Positions 19,143 to 32,478 of a DNA stretch of 64,000 nt are shown one piece after another (the stretch's first letter is position 1; every line of letters starts with the position of its first letter). Where the stretch lies: positions 124,001 through 188,000 of the forward strand of contig CAWBJW010000001.1 of assembly GCA_963789255.1 (NCBI GenBank). The letters are read 5' to 3'. Under the pieces are notes generated by a model. It was not told the origin of the DNA and made no database searches. It saw only the letters and a program-made list of their open reading frames with translations. The DNA is from DATARH01 sp963789255 (GTDB taxonomy: Bacteria > Pseudomonadota > Alphaproteobacteria > ATCC43930 > CGMCC-115725). A program made the position numbers and the translations under genes.

Positions 19143-20985
19143 CTATCCAAATCCGCCGACCGGGCCATCCTGCGCTTCGCGATCCTTCAGCGCCTTCAGC
19201 CTTTGCCAGTTCTCGTCCGTCGCATCTGCGCCAAATGCGCGGGAAGCGGCTTCCCGGTCGCTTGGGTGCCGTGCGTGCAGGAGCTGGAGCGTCTCGGTAA
19301 GGCCGAGCCTAATCACCTCAGGATCGTCTCCTCCGCGCGCAGCGAACCCTGCGTGTCTTGCGACGGTGATCGTCAAAGCGCTAAGAATTTCTGCGTGGCC
19401 GCAGAGAGCTAAGTGTTGCTGAAGCGCCTCGGCGTCAAGCCCCGGATGTGCGTGCGCGCTCTCTAAAATCGCTCGCCTGAGGCTGTCAAGCTCCGGCTCG
19501 GGAACATCGATCGCCGCAATCTCCTCGATCCATTCCTCGATCAGCCCGGGGCAAACGACGAACACGCCGAGAAAAACTTCGCGATTGACACGCCCCGGCG
19601 AGCGCGGCGGCGGAGGCGGCGGCCCTTCGCGCGCCAAGCCCAGCGCAAGGTCCGCCGTTCGCCCGGTCGTTCGCCCGGTCGTTCGCCCGGGGCCGGGCCG
19701 CGCAACCCGGCCCAGCCGGAACAGACGGTCGCGCAGAAACCGGCGGTATTCGTGCTGCACCGCGCGATCGGCGATCAGCACGGCATGCGCCATCAGCCGG
19801 CGTTCGAGATCGGCGCGCCGCTCCGGCGTATCGATCGGGCGGGCATTCGAGCTCGGCCTGCCACAGCATCTCCGACAAGGGCCGTGCGGCCGCGACGATC
19901 TCGGCAAAGGCCGATCGTCCGGCGCCGCGGATCAGTGAATCCGGATCCTCGCCCGGCGGCAGGGTGGCAAAGCGCAGGCTGTGGCCCGGCTGCAAGGTTG
20001 GCAGGGCGCGGAACAACGCGCGCAACGCCGCGCGTTGGCCGGCCGTGTCGCCGTCGAAGCACAGCACCGGCTCGGGCGAAAGTCGCCACAATTCGCGCAG
20101 CTGCATCTCGGTGAGGGCGGTGCCGAGCGGCGCCACCGCGGTGCCGAACCCGGCGCGGTGCAGCGCGATGACGTCCATATAGCCCTCGACGACGAGGACC
20201 GGCGCCGCACCCTCCGCTTCGGCATCGCGTGGCGCATTGGCTCGCGCGATCGACAAGCCGTACAGAACCCGGCCTTTCTCGAAGAGCGGAGTGTCGGGCG
20301 AGTTGAGATATTTCGGCTGGTCGTCGCCCAGGGTGCGCGCGCCGAAGGCGATGACCCGGCCGGTGCGGTCGCCGATCGGGAACATCACCCGGCCGTGGAA
20401 ATAATCGTAGGGGTTGCCGCCATCCTCCGGCATGCGCACGAGCCCGGCCTCGCGCAGCAGCGGCTCGGGAAATTCCTTGCCGAGCGCGCGGCGCAGCGCC
20501 TGCCGGTCTTCGCCCGCCCAGCCGAGGCGGAAGCGGCGGATCGTCTCCTCGTCGAGGCCGCGCGCCGTCAGATACTCGCGGGCGCGGGCGCCTGAAGGCG
20601 ACCAGAGCCGCGTCTGGTAGAATTCGGCGGCTGCCGAGAGCGCCTCCAGCAGCGTCTTTTGCCGCTGCGCCCGCTCGCGATCCTGCGGGGTTTGCGTCGG
20701 CACCGCGAGCCCGGCCTCGCCGGCCAGCCGCTCGACCGCCTCGATGAAGTCGAGATTGTCGGCGCGCATCACGAACCCGATCGCATCGCCATGCGCTCCG
20801 CAGCCGAAGCAATGAAAAAACCCCTTGTCCTCGACGACATAAAATGACGGGGTCTTTTCGTTGTGAAACGGACAGAGCCCGGCGTGTTCGCGGCCGCGAC
20901 GGGTCAGCCGGACGCGCCGCCCGACCAGATCGCCAAGCGCGATCCGGCCGCGCAATTCGTCGAGAAAGCCGGGCGGGAAGGCCAT
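19143..20985 (-). CDS. dnaG: DNA primase, one frameshift
   Basis: Primase making RNA primers for replication. The zinc finger (CPFHNEKTPSFYVVEDKGFF, then HCFGCG) and TOPRIM residues (VVEGYMDV, FDGDTAG) are present. The long frame fails after QAELE. Removing one base at 19845 continues as ARPIDTPERRADLERRL to the stop at 19143, giving 613 residues, close to the family length. The linker before the C-terminal helicase-binding domain contains a GRTTGRTTGRT repeat encoded by three copies of a 12-base unit (19657-19692). It is followed by rpoD about 100 bases downstream. Confidence 0.94.
19657..19692. repeat. Three-copy 12-base tandem repeat inside dnaG
   Basis: The unit gttcgcccggtc occurs at 19657, 19669 and (partly) 19681. 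It keeps the reading frame and lengthens a linker by Gly-Arg-Thr-Thr units. Such repeats can change copy number by slippage; whether this one does is unknown. Confidence 0.85.
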
Positions 20986-21000
20986 TCGACTATCGCCGTC

Positions 21001-21456
21001 TCAGCCCAGCAGCTCTTTGACGACCGCGCCGGCGCGCGCGAGGTCGATCACCCCGGCATGGCGTTCGCGCAGCACGCCCATGACCCGGCCCATATCCTTG
21101 ACCCCGGCGGCGCCGCTGGCGGCGATGGCGGCCTTGGCCGCGGCGGCGATTTCGTCATCGCTCATCTGGCGCGGCAGAAAGCTTTCGATGATCGCGATTT
21201 CCTCCTCTTCCTGCGCGGCGAGGTCGGGGCGGTTGCCTTGCCGGAACAGCGCGATCGATTCGCGGCGCTGTTTGACCATGCCCTGCAGCAGGCGCAGGAT
21301 CTCGGGATCGGCGATCTCGGCCTTGTTGCCGTCGCTGCGGGCGGCGATGTCGCGGTCCTTCAACCCCGCAAGGATCATGCGCACCGTCGAAACCGTGCGG
21401 GTGTCCTTCGCCCGCATCGCCGCTTTGAGCCGCTCGGTAAAGCCCTCGCGCAGCAT
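21001..21456 (-). CDS. GatB/YqeY domain protein
   Basis: A 151-residue protein of the YqeY family, related to the tRNA-binding tail domain of the GatB amidotransferase subunit. Recognisable parts are the N-terminal MLREGFTERLKAAMRAKD, the central EEEEIAIIESFLPRQMSDDEI and the C-terminal GVKDMGRVMGVLRE. The cellular role is not established. It lies 15 bases upstream of dnaG on the same strand, matching the YqeY-dnaG-rpoD order common in alphaproteobacteria. Confidence 0.92.
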   Translation of the reverse strand: MLREGFTERLKAAMRAKDTRTVSTVRMILAGLKDRDIAARSDGNKAEIADPEILRLLQGMVKQRRESIALFRQGNRPDLAAQEEEEIAIIESFLPRQMSDDEIAAAAKAAIAASGAAGVKDMGRVMGVLRERHAGVIDLARAGAVVKELLG

Positions 21457-21571
21457 GTCACCTCCGGAGGTCGCGGCTCTGCCTTCAGGATACCCTGTTT
21501 AGCGCGCCGCGAATTGACAAAAAAGCGCCAGCCCTTATCTTCGCGATCACGCCTGCAGGAAAATAGCGTTG

Positions 21572-22748
21572 ATGGAATACCCGAGCGCGGCCTGGCCTGC
21601 GCCGCGACCGCCCGACTGCAACGCGGCGCTGGTTCTGGCGGACGGTACGGTTTTCTGGGGGCATGGCATCGGGGCTTCGGGACAAGCGGTCGGCGAAGTC
21701 TGCTTCAACACCTCGATCACCGGCTATCAGGAAATCCTGACCGACCCCAGCTACGCCGGGCAGATCATCACCTTCACCTTTCCCCATATCGGCAATGTCG
21801 GCGCCAATCACGAGGATATCGAGACGACGACGCCGGCCGCCCGCGGCCTCGTCATCCGCAATCGAATCACCGGGCCGGCCAACTACCGCGCCGAGCAGTC
21901 GCTCGATTCGTGGCTCAAAGCGCACGGCATCGTCGGGCTCAGCGGCATCGATACCAGGCGGCTGACCCGCCTCATCCGCGACCGGGGCGCGCCCAACGGG
22001 GTCGTCGCCAACCATCCGGAGGGCCGGCTCGACATCGCCGCGATGCGAGCGGAGGCGATGGCCTGGCCGGGGCTCGAAGGCATGGATCTCGCCCGCGAGG
22101 TCAGCCTGCGCTCAGAGCTATGAATGGCATCAGACGGTATGGCAGCGCGAAACCGGCTACGGCCGTCAGGAGGCGCCGCGCTTTCACGTCGTCGCGGTCG
22201 ATTACGGCGCCAAGCGCAACATCCTGCGGATGCTCGCCACCTATGGCTGCCGCGTCACCGTGGTGCCGGCGTCGGCCTCGACCGAGGACATCATGCGGCA
22301 CCAGCCGGACGGCATCTTCCTGTCGAACGGGCCGGGCGACCCGGCCGCGACCGGCGAGTATGCCGTACCGGTCTTGCGCGACCTGATCGCCTCGGGCAAG
22401 CCGATCTTCGGGATCTGCCTCGGCCATCAGATGCTGGCATTGGCGCTCGGCGGCACGACCCGCAAGATGGACAAGGGGCACCGCGGCGCCAACCACCCGG
22501 TCAGGGACGAGGCGACCGGCAAGGTCGAGATCACCAGCCAGAACCACGGCTTCGTCGTCGATCCCCTAAGCCTGCCCGACGGGGTCGAACCGACCCACAT
22601 CTCGCTCTTCGACCACACCAACGAGGGCCTACGTATCAACGGGCTGCCGGTCTTTTCGGTGCAGCACCACCCCGAAGCCAGCCCCGGCCCACAGGACAGC
22701 CATTACCTGTTCGCGCGGTTTGTCGCGCTGATGGCTGGGGCGAAGTGA
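21572..22748 (+). CDS. carA: Carbamoyl-phosphate synthase small (glutaminase) subunit, one frameshift
   Basis: CarA hydrolyses glutamine and passes ammonia to CarB for arginine and pyrimidine synthesis. The N-terminal domain (NAALVLADGTVFWGHGIG, then CFNTSITGYQEILTDPSY) and the class I amidotransferase domain (nucleophile in GICLGHQMLAL, His/Glu in VQHHPEASPGP) are both present but in different frames. Removing one C at 22105-22106 gives VSCAQSYEWHQTVWQ and avoids the premature TGA at 22121-22123. The restored protein is about 391 residues. The start is the ATG at 22572 minus 1000, that is 21572 (MEYPSAAWPAP), one codon after a TTG. Confidence 0.94.
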
Positions 22749-22761
22749 GGATGCTGCTTTA

Positions 22762-22890
22762 CGGCCTCCGCGTCCTTCGAGACGCGCCCTTCGCGCGCTC
22801 CTCAGGATGACGGAGATTTCGTAATGCCATCAAAAAAAGTCGTCATCCTGAGGAGGTTGCGAAGGGCGCGTCTCGAAGGACGCACGGCGC
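22762..22890. repeat. Long inverted repeat between carA and carB
   Basis: The arms cgtccttcgagacgcgccct and agggcgcgtctcgaaggacg are exact reverse complements. Inner arms (ctcctcaggatgacg / cgtcatcctgaggag) flank a short AT-rich loop. This element, inside the carAB transcript, is one copy of a family whose cut-off end also opens the window. Confidence 0.88.
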
Positions 22891-22917
22891 TTATCCAGCC
22901 CCCGTGGCGGATACGCG

Positions 22918-26181
<3,264 letters not shown>

Positions 26182-26217
26182 ACGCCTGTTTGGCTATCAC
26201 GGGACGCGCCCGCGCCG

Positions 26218-26691
26218 ATGAACAAGATCCCGATGACCGTGGACGGCTACGCCAGGCTGCAGGAGGAGCTGAAGCGCCTCAAATCGGTCGATCGCCCCGC
26301 GGTCATCCGCGCCATCGCCGAGGCGCGCACGCACGGCGATTTGGCGGAGAACGCCGAGTACCACGCCGCTCGCGAGCGCCAGAGCTTCATCGAAGGCCGC
26401 CTCGGCATCCTGGAGGACAAGATCGCCCGCGCCGAAGTCATCGACGTATCCAAGCTGTCGGGATCGGCGGTCAAGTTCGGTGCGACCGTCACCCTCGCCG
26501 ATGAGGAAAGCGACGAGAAGCAGACCTTCAAGATCGTCGGCGAGGACGAGGCCGACATCAGAAACGGCCGGCTCTCGGTGACCTCGCCCCTGGCGCGCGC
26601 CCTCATTGGCAAGGGCAAGGGCGACAGCGTCGAGGTGCCGACCCCGCGCGGCAACAAATCCTACGAGATCGTCACCGTCGCCTTCGGGTGA
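26218..26691 (+). CDS. greA: Transcription elongation factor GreA
   Basis: GreA rescues backtracked RNA polymerase by stimulating transcript cleavage. The 157-residue protein has the N-terminal coiled coil with the acidic tip (ARTHGDLAENAEYHAARERQ) and the C-terminal FKBP-like domain (SPLARALIGKGKGDSVEVPT). The start at 26218 (MNKIPMTVDGYARLQEEL) is conserved. It follows carB by 36 bases. Its last 31 bases overlap the 3' end of the Lrp-type gene on the other strand. Confidence 0.96.
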   Translation: MNKIPMTVDGYARLQEELKRLKSVDRPAVIRAIAEARTHGDLAENAEYHAARERQSFIEGRLGILEDKIARAEVIDVSKLSGSAVKFGATVTLADEESDEKQTFKIVGEDEADIRNGRLSVTSPLARALIGKGKGDSVEVPTPRGNKSYEIVTVAFG

Positions 26692-27200
26692 GGGCGCAGC
26701 GAACCCGTCGTCTCTTCGGCCTCCGGCGCTTCGGCGAGCGGCACGCCGGGGACGGATTTCGAGACGCGCAGCACCAGCGCCGATTTGACCTGGGCGACAT
26801 TGGGCGCCGCGGTCAGCTTGGAGCTCAGAAACCGTTGGTAGCTGTCCCAATCGGGCGCGACGATCTTTAGGAGGAAATCGGTTTCCCCGGCGAGCATGTG
26901 CGCCTCGCGCACTTCGGGCCAGGCCGCGACCAGGTTCTCGAAGGCCTTGAGATCGGCTTCGGCCTGGCTCAAGAGGCCGATCTGGGCAAACACGGTGACC
27001 GCGAAACCAAGCGCTTCCGGGCTGAGATCGGCATGATAGCCGCGAATGAGGCCGGCCATTTCCAGCGCGCGCACGCGACGCAGGCAGGGTGGCGGCGAGA
27101 TGCCGACACGCCGCGCCAGCGCGATATTGGTCATGCGGCCGTTCGCCTGCAGCAGGTCGAGGATATGCCGGTCGATCCGGTCGAGCTTTGGCCCGCGCAT
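26661..27200 (-). CDS. Lrp/AsnC family transcriptional regulator
   Basis: A 179-residue regulator. An N-terminal winged helix (residues about 5-65: LDRIDRHILDLLQANGRMTN and RRVGISPPPCLRRVRAL) is followed by the RAM ligand-binding domain (GETDFLLKIVAPDWDSYQRF, PNVAQVKSALVLRV). The start at 27200 (MRGPKLDRIDRHIL) is the usual one; the open frame continues far upstream without support. The C-terminal 15 or so residues are extra and overlap greA tail to tail. Lrp-type proteins sense amino acids; the ligand is unknown. ELM1 is divergent from it. Confidence 0.92.
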   Translation of the reverse strand: MRGPKLDRIDRHILDLLQANGRMTNIALARRVGISPPPCLRRVRALEMAGLIRGYHADLSPEALGFAVTVFAQIGLLSQAEADLKAFENLVAAWPEVREAHMLAGETDFLLKIVAPDWDSYQRFLSSKLTAAPNVAQVKSALVLRVSKSVPGVPLAEAPEAEETTGSLRPHPKATVTIS

Positions 27201-27366
27201 GCGCAATCCCGTTCGGTTCCGCGCCCGTTCTGTTGTCCAGCCAGCGCCCGAAATCGCCCGAAGAATAGGAATTTCGCCGGCGCCGCGCAATTTCGTTGCG
27301 CCCCGGTCGCGCGGACAGCGGCGCGGCCGCCTTGCCGCCGCGGCTGGGTTTTCGTAAACCGGGCCG

Positions 27367-28392
27367 ATGGCCGCCCTGTCGCTTGATGCCCGCGCTGATT
27401 TTCCTGCCCGAATGAGCGGGCCGGGGCCGAGCGTCTGGGTGCTGCATGACGGCAAGCCCGGCATGGCGAGCCAGGTGCTCGGCCTCGCCGAAGCCGCCGG
27501 CTTCCCGTTCAGCGAAAAGCCGCTGTCGGTCCGCCGCCCCTGGGCCTGGCTGCCGCCGCAGCTATGGGTCATGCCGCTTTCCGCCGCGACCCAGGCGGGG
27601 CTGCCCCTGGTGCCGCCGTGGCCCGATCTGGTCATCGGGTGCGGCCGCAACACGGCACGGCCGGCGCTGGCGATCCGCCGCGCCGGCGGCGGCCGGACCT
27701 TGGCGGCGCAGATCCAGGACCCGCGCGTCGGGCATGGCGAATTCGACATGCTGTTCGTCTGCCAGCACGACCGGCTGCGCGGACCGCAAATCGTCGTGAC
27801 GCAGGGCGCCCTTCACCGCGTGACCGCGCAACTGCTCGCCGCGGAGCGCTGCCGGTTCCCGGCGCTCGAGCTTCTGCCGCGGCCGATCCTCGGCGTCTTG
27901 ATCGGCGGCTCGAACCGGGCCTATCGCCTCGGCATGCGCCGCCTCGGCGAGATTGCCGACGCGGTCGCCGGGATGGTGCGGCAGCGTGGCGGCTCGGCCG
28001 TGGTGACGCCGTCGCGACGCACCGGCGAGGCGGGCCTGGCGCTGCTGCGCGAGCGGCTGGCCGGGCTGCCGGGCATGATCTGGGACGGCAGCGGCGCCAA
28101 CCCGTATTACGCCTATCTCGCCGTCGCCGATGCGCTGTTGGTCACCGCCAATTCCGTGTCGATGGTCAGCGAAGCGGCGGCGACCGGCAAGCCCGTGCAT
28201 ATCCTCGGCCTCGACGGCGGCGACGCCAAATTCGCCCGCTTTCACGAGACGATGCGCCAGGCCGGGATCACCCGCCCGTTTGCCGGCCGGATCGAGAGCT
28301 GGCGCTACACCCCGCCCGACGACACCGCGCGGGCCGGGGCGGCGCTGCGCGAATTGGTGATGACGCGCGCCGCACGCCGGCCGCTTGTATAG
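27367..28392 (+). CDS. ELM1-family GT-B protein (bacterial homologue of mitochondrial fission ELM1)
   Basis: A protein of up to 341 residues related to plant ELM1, a mitochondrial division factor, and to the GT-B glycosyltransferase fold. Characteristic parts are VWVLHDGKPGMASQVLGLAE, the central GVLIGGSNRAYRLG and the C-terminal DALLVTANSVSMVSEAAATG and GDAKFARFHETM. The bacterial function is not established. The start may instead be the ATG at 27412 (MSGPGPSVWVL), which removes an unconserved 15-residue lead; neither start has a clear ribosome-binding site. The next gene starts 13 bases after its stop. Confidence 0.85.
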   Translation: MAALSLDARADFPARMSGPGPSVWVLHDGKPGMASQVLGLAEAAGFPFSEKPLSVRRPWAWLPPQLWVMPLSAATQAGLPLVPPWPDLVIGCGRNTARPALAIRRAGGGRTLAAQIQDPRVGHGEFDMLFVCQHDRLRGPQIVVTQGALHRVTAQLLAAERCRFPALELLPRPILGVLIGGSNRAYRLGMRRLGEIADAVAGMVRQRGGSAVVTPSRRTGEAGLALLRERLAGLPGMIWDGSGANPYYAYLAVADALLVTANSVSMVSEAAATGKPVHILGLDGGDAKFARFHETMRQAGITRPFAGRIESWRYTPPDDTARAGAALRELVMTRAARRPLV

Positions 28393-28405
28393 TATCCCCT
28401 TGATC

Positions 28406-30316
28406 ATGGCGCTGCGCATCGAAACCTTCGACAATGTCCGCGGCGGCAACACGCTTTACAAGGCGTTGAGCCACCCGCATGCGGCCGCCCCGGCGCGCGC
28501 GCTGGTGGCGGCGCTCGCCGCCCGGGCGCCGACCGCGATCGTCGATCCGCATGGCGCGGCGGACGGCTTCGCCGAGATTTTCGAGCTCGACGGGGTCGAG
28601 ATCGCCGGCGTCTATGTGCAGGATGTGGTGCGCATCGGCAGCACGGTGCTCGGTCGCCGCGCCCTGCCGCTGACCGAACTCGCGGAGTGCGGCGCGGCAT
28701 CGCTGCTTGTTGCGGCATTCGATGCGGAACGGCTGATCGGCCAGCTCCGGCCCTACCTGCCGGCGGGCGCGCGGCCCGTCAGCCTCGATGCGATGCGCAT
28801 TCCCGAGGAGCGGCTGACCAATCGCCGCTTCTATCTCGATCCGCTCAACTTCGCGACCAATTTCGCGCTGTTTCGCGACACCGGTACGCTGCACACCCGC
28901 CTCGTCACCGCGAATTACTGGTCGGGCTACGGTTCGCCCGCGGCGACCTGCTGGTTGACCCTGTTCGACGGCGATGGCGAGGCGATTGCCGAGTGGTCCG
29001 AGGCCTGCGGCGCCGGCGGCGCCGCGATCTCGATCGACAGCCGCCGGGTGCGCGCCGAATTCGGGCTCGGCGACTTTGCCGGCCAGCTCTTCATCCATGT
29101 CGTCGGCGCGGCCGGCCACGACGTCGTCAAATACGCGCTCGACACCTTCGGCGACCCCGGGACGGCATGTGACGGGGCGCTGTCGTGCACCCACGACGCC
29201 AATGCCTGGCCGGCCGAGCGCTATGCCGGCCTGCCGGCGCCCGGACCCGGCGAACGGGTCATCCTGTGGGTCCAGAACAGCCACCCGACCGCGATCCCGG
29301 CGGGCGCGATCGGCGTCAACCCGATGGGCGAGGAGGCGGTCGTCGCCTTCCCCGAAGTGATCGGACCCTTCGCCAGCCGCGCCGTCGATGTCGCCGAGCT
29401 GCTGCCGGGCCTCGCCTGGCCGCGACAGATCGAGCTGCGCGCCGGCAAGCATGTCGTGCGCCCGCGCTATGAGGTTGTCGCCGGCGATCGTCGGCGCATC
29501 GCCCACGTCAATGTCGAGCGCGGCGATCTGGATCCCGACCCCCGGCTGCCGCTGCTCGCCGACGTTCTGGGCAAGGGCTATCTGCTGCCCGTGCCGATCC
29601 TGCCGCGCGGCGAATGGGAAAGCCTCCTGTTGCCGACGCCGATGGCGGTGTCGCAAAGCGAATTGCCGGTCGCCGCGCTGGTCTACGATGGCGAAGGAAA
29701 CGAGATCGCACGGGCGCCGCTCGGCCGCCTGCCGCGCGACCACGCCGCCCTGCTGTCGCTCGATACGATCGCCGATGGGCTCGGGTCCGGCTATGGCCAT
29801 GTCGAGCTGGTTTACGATTTCGCCAATGGCGGCAGTGGCGACGGCTGGCTGCATGCGCTGTTGCGCTATCGCCATCGCGTGAGCGGCCACGCCGCCGAGA
29901 CCAGCTTTGGCGCGCATGTCTTCAACACGCTTCTCACCTACCGCGACGAGCCGCAATCCTATGTCGGCCGGCCGCCCGGCCTCTCGACCCGGTTGTTCCT
30001 GCGTCTCGGCGAGGAGGGCTACGACACGCTCTGCCACCTGATCTACCCGGCGTCGCGCCCGTGGCGCCCGGCCAGCGCAACCGAGATCGTTCTCTACCAC
30101 CGCGAGGGGACCGAAATCGCCCGTGCTGCGCTGGCGATTCCCTGCTCGGGGTCGCGGCTCTTGCGCTATCACGCGCTGTTCGACGCGGCCACCCGCGCCC
30201 GCGCCGGCGCCGGCGCCTACGCCATCATCCGCGACGCAACCTGCCGATTGTTCGGCTATCACGGGCTGATCGGCCAGGGCGGCGCGTTCAGCCTCGATCA
30301 TATGTTCGGATTCTGA
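28406..30316 (+). CDS. Large conserved protein of unknown function
   Basis: A 636-residue protein (start ATG at 28406, MALRIETFDNVRGG) that I cannot assign to a named family. It has no signal peptide, no transmembrane segments and no nucleotide-binding motif. Composition is normal for the neighbourhood and the frame is unbroken over 1.9 kb, so it is a real gene. Beta-rich stretches with repeated Tyr/Trp-Gly patterns (NYWSGYGSPAATCWLTLFDG, GYGHVELVYDFANGG) suggest beta-sandwich modules. It follows ELM1 by 13 bases, so the two are probably co-translated, and trxB begins 100 bases downstream. Confidence 0.8.
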   Translation: MALRIETFDNVRGGNTLYKALSHPHAAAPARALVAALAARAPTAIVDPHGAADGFAEIFELDGVEIAGVYVQDVVRIGSTVLGRRALPLTELAECGAASLLVAAFDAERLIGQLRPYLPAGARPVSLDAMRIPEERLTNRRFYLDPLNFATNFALFRDTGTLHTRLVTANYWSGYGSPAATCWLTLFDGDGEAIAEWSEACGAGGAAISIDSRRVRAEFGLGDFAGQLFIHVVGAAGHDVVKYALDTFGDPGTACDGALSCTHDANAWPAERYAGLPAPGPGERVILWVQNSHPTAIPAGAIGVNPMGEEAVVAFPEVIGPFASRAVDVAELLPGLAWPRQIELRAGKHVVRPRYEVVAGDRRRIAHVNVERGDLDPDPRLPLLADVLGKGYLLPVPILPRGEWESLLLPTPMAVSQSELPVAALVYDGEGNEIARAPLGRLPRDHAALLSLDTIADGLGSGYGHVELVYDFANGGSGDGWLHALLRYRHRVSGHAAETSFGAHVFNTLLTYRDEPQSYVGRPPGLSTRLFLRLGEEGYDTLCHLIYPASRPWRPASATEIVLYHREGTEIARAALAIPCSGSRLLRYHALFDAATRARAGAGAYAIIRDATCRLFGYHGLIGQGGAFSLDHMFGF

Positions 30317-30416
30317 CCGGGATCCTGGACGTTGGCGGCGGTGCGGTCGCCGCGGCGCCAAAAAATGTTGTACTATGCTGTCCAATCGATCGGCCCAGGG
30401 ATTTGAGAATTGCGCG

Positions 30417-31388
30417 ATGCCGGAGCAGCACTACAGCAAGGTCTTGATTATCGGCGCGGGGCCGGCCGGCTTTACCGCGGCGATTTATGCCGCGCGTGCC
30501 AATCTTCATCCGATCCTCGTCGCCGGAATCCAGCCCGGCGGGCAGCTGACGATCACGACAGATGTCGAAAACTACCCCGGCTTTGCCGACATCATCCAGG
30601 GACCCTGGCTGATGGAGCAGATGCAGGCCCAGGCCGAGCATGTCGGCACCCGCATCATCCAGGACCACATCGTCGCGCTCGACCTCTCCCGGCGCCCGTT
30701 CCGCGCCACCGGCGATTCGGGCGATCTTTACTTCGGCGACACCGCGATCGTCGCGACCGGCGCGCAGGCGCGCTGGCTTGGGCTGCCGAGCGAGGCGGCG
30801 TTCCGCGGCTTTGGCGTGTCGGCCTGCGCCACCTGCGACGGCTTTTTCTTCCGCGACCAGGAGGTGGTTATCGTCGGCGGCGGCAACACCGCCGTCGAGG
30901 AGGCGCTCTACCTGACCAATCACGCAAGGCGGGTCACCCTGGTGCACCGGCGCAACGCGCTGCGCGCCGAGAAGATCCTGCAGGATCGCCTGTTCCGCAA
31001 CCCGAAGATCGACATCGTCTGGGACAGCGCGGTCGAGGAGATTCTCGGCATCCCCGAGCCGCCGCAGGTCACCGGGGTCAGGCTGCGCAACCTGCGCACC
31101 GGCGCCATTGCCGAGCGCGCCTGCGACGGCGTCTTCGTCGCGATCGGCCACACGCCGGTCACCGATCTGGTCAGGGGCCAGCTGCCGCTCGATGCGGAGG
31201 GCTACATCCTGACCAAACCCGATTCGACGGCGACGGCGATTGCCGGCCTATTCGCTGCCGGCGACGTCAAGGACAAGATCTTTCGCCAGGCGGTGACCGC
31301 CGCGGGGCTCGGCTGCATGGCCGCGCTCGAGGCGGAGAAGTTTCTCGCCGTAGCGGAGGATGCCGCGGCCGCGCGCGCCGCCGAATAG
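30417..31388 (+). CDS. trxB: Thioredoxin-disulfide reductase
   Basis: FAD/NADPH enzyme that reduces thioredoxin. The 323-residue protein (start ATG at 30417, MPEQHYSKVLIIGAGPAG) has the FAD-binding GAGPAG, the redox-active pair C137/C140 in ACATCDG, the NADPH-binding GGGNTAVEEAL and the C-terminal FAD motif LFAAGDVKDKIFRQ. The longer frame to 30375 lacks support. It could share a transcript with the genes upstream; a LysR gene follows 48 bases later on the same strand. Confidence 0.95.
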   Translation: MPEQHYSKVLIIGAGPAGFTAAIYAARANLHPILVAGIQPGGQLTITTDVENYPGFADIIQGPWLMEQMQAQAEHVGTRIIQDHIVALDLSRRPFRATGDSGDLYFGDTAIVATGAQARWLGLPSEAAFRGFGVSACATCDGFFFRDQEVVIVGGGNTAVEEALYLTNHARRVTLVHRRNALRAEKILQDRLFRNPKIDIVWDSAVEEILGIPEPPQVTGVRLRNLRTGAIAERACDGVFVAIGHTPVTDLVRGQLPLDAEGYILTKPDSTATAIAGLFAAGDVKDKIFRQAVTAAGLGCMAALEAEKFLAVAEDAAAARAAE

Positions 31389-31436
31389 CGGTGGCGGATC
31401 GGGCGAGCGCGGGGAGGGGCCCCGGAAGGCAAGCAA

Positions 31437-32337
31437 ATGGCGATGGACTGGGACAAGTTGCGGGTTTTTCATGCGGTTGCCGAGGCGGGCAGCTTCACCC
31501 ATGCGGGCGAGGCGCTCAATCTCAGCCAATCCGCCGTCAGCCGGCAGATCAGCGCGCTCGAGGAAAGCCTCAGCGTGCCGCTGTTCCACCGGCATGCGCG
31601 AGGCCTCATCCTGACCGAGCAGGGCGAATTGTTGTTCCGCACCGCGCGCGAGGTCTTCGCCAAGCTGGCGATGTCGGAAAGCCTGATCTCCGAATCGAAA
31701 GACCGGCCGAAGGGACCGTTGAAGATCACGACGACGGTAGATTTCGGCTCGATCTGGCTGACGCCGCGCATCCGCGAATTTCTCGATCTCTACCCCGAGA
31801 TCCAGGTCAGCCTGGTCGTCGACGATTTCGGAACTCGACTTGTCGATGCGCGAGGCCGATGTCGCGATCCGCATGTCGCCGCCGCGCCAGCCGGATCTGA
31901 TCCAGCGCCATCTCGTCAGCGTCCAGGTGCACATCTACGGTGCGCCCGACTACCTCAAGAAATACGGCACGCCGCAGCGCGCCGAGGACCTCGACGAGCA
32001 TCGCCTCATTGTCTACGGCGAGGATGCCCGCCCGCCGGTGCCGGGCGTGAACTGGCTGCTCGATATCGGCGCCAAGCCGGGGCGCGACCGCCGGCCGATC
32101 CTCGCCGTGAACAACACCTACGGCAAACTGCGGGCGGTGAGCAGCGGCCTCGGCCTGGCCTCGCTGCCTGATTTTGTCGCGGTCGAGAACGGCAACCTCG
32201 TGCGCGTGCTGCCGGAGCTGAGCGGTCCGCCGAATGAGGCGTTTTTTGTCTATCCGGAGGAGCTGCGCTCGTCGAAGCGGATCAGCGTATTCCGCGATTT
32301 CCTGTTGCGCAAAGTAGCCGAGGGTCGCCTCAGCTAA
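31437..32337 (+). CDS. LysR family transcriptional regulator, one frameshift
   Basis: The N-terminal winged helix (MDWDKLRVFHAVAEAGSFTH, ALNLSQSAVSRQISALEE) is typical of LysR. The effector-binding domain continues in a second frame (ELDLSMREADVAIRMSPPRQ, to the stop at 32337). Removing one T near 31826-31828 joins them, giving about 299 residues. The start at 31437 has a GGAAGG upstream. The target and inducer are unknown. It follows trxB on the same strand rather than facing a target gene, so the usual divergent-target clue is missing. Confidence 0.88.
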
Positions 32338-32478
32338 TTGTCGAGTGCGGCGAGTTGCCGCGGGGTTTGCGCGGCCCGGCGACAGCATTGCGGTTTTTGC
32401 AGACGAGCCAGGACGAATTCCCGTTGGTGATGAGCCGCGTAATCCGCGATGTTTCGCCCGGCGCGATACTCGATCGCG

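Noticed and set aside
30361..30380. Promoter TACTAT before trxB
   Set aside because: A -10-like element is present but no -35 element lies at a suitable distance.
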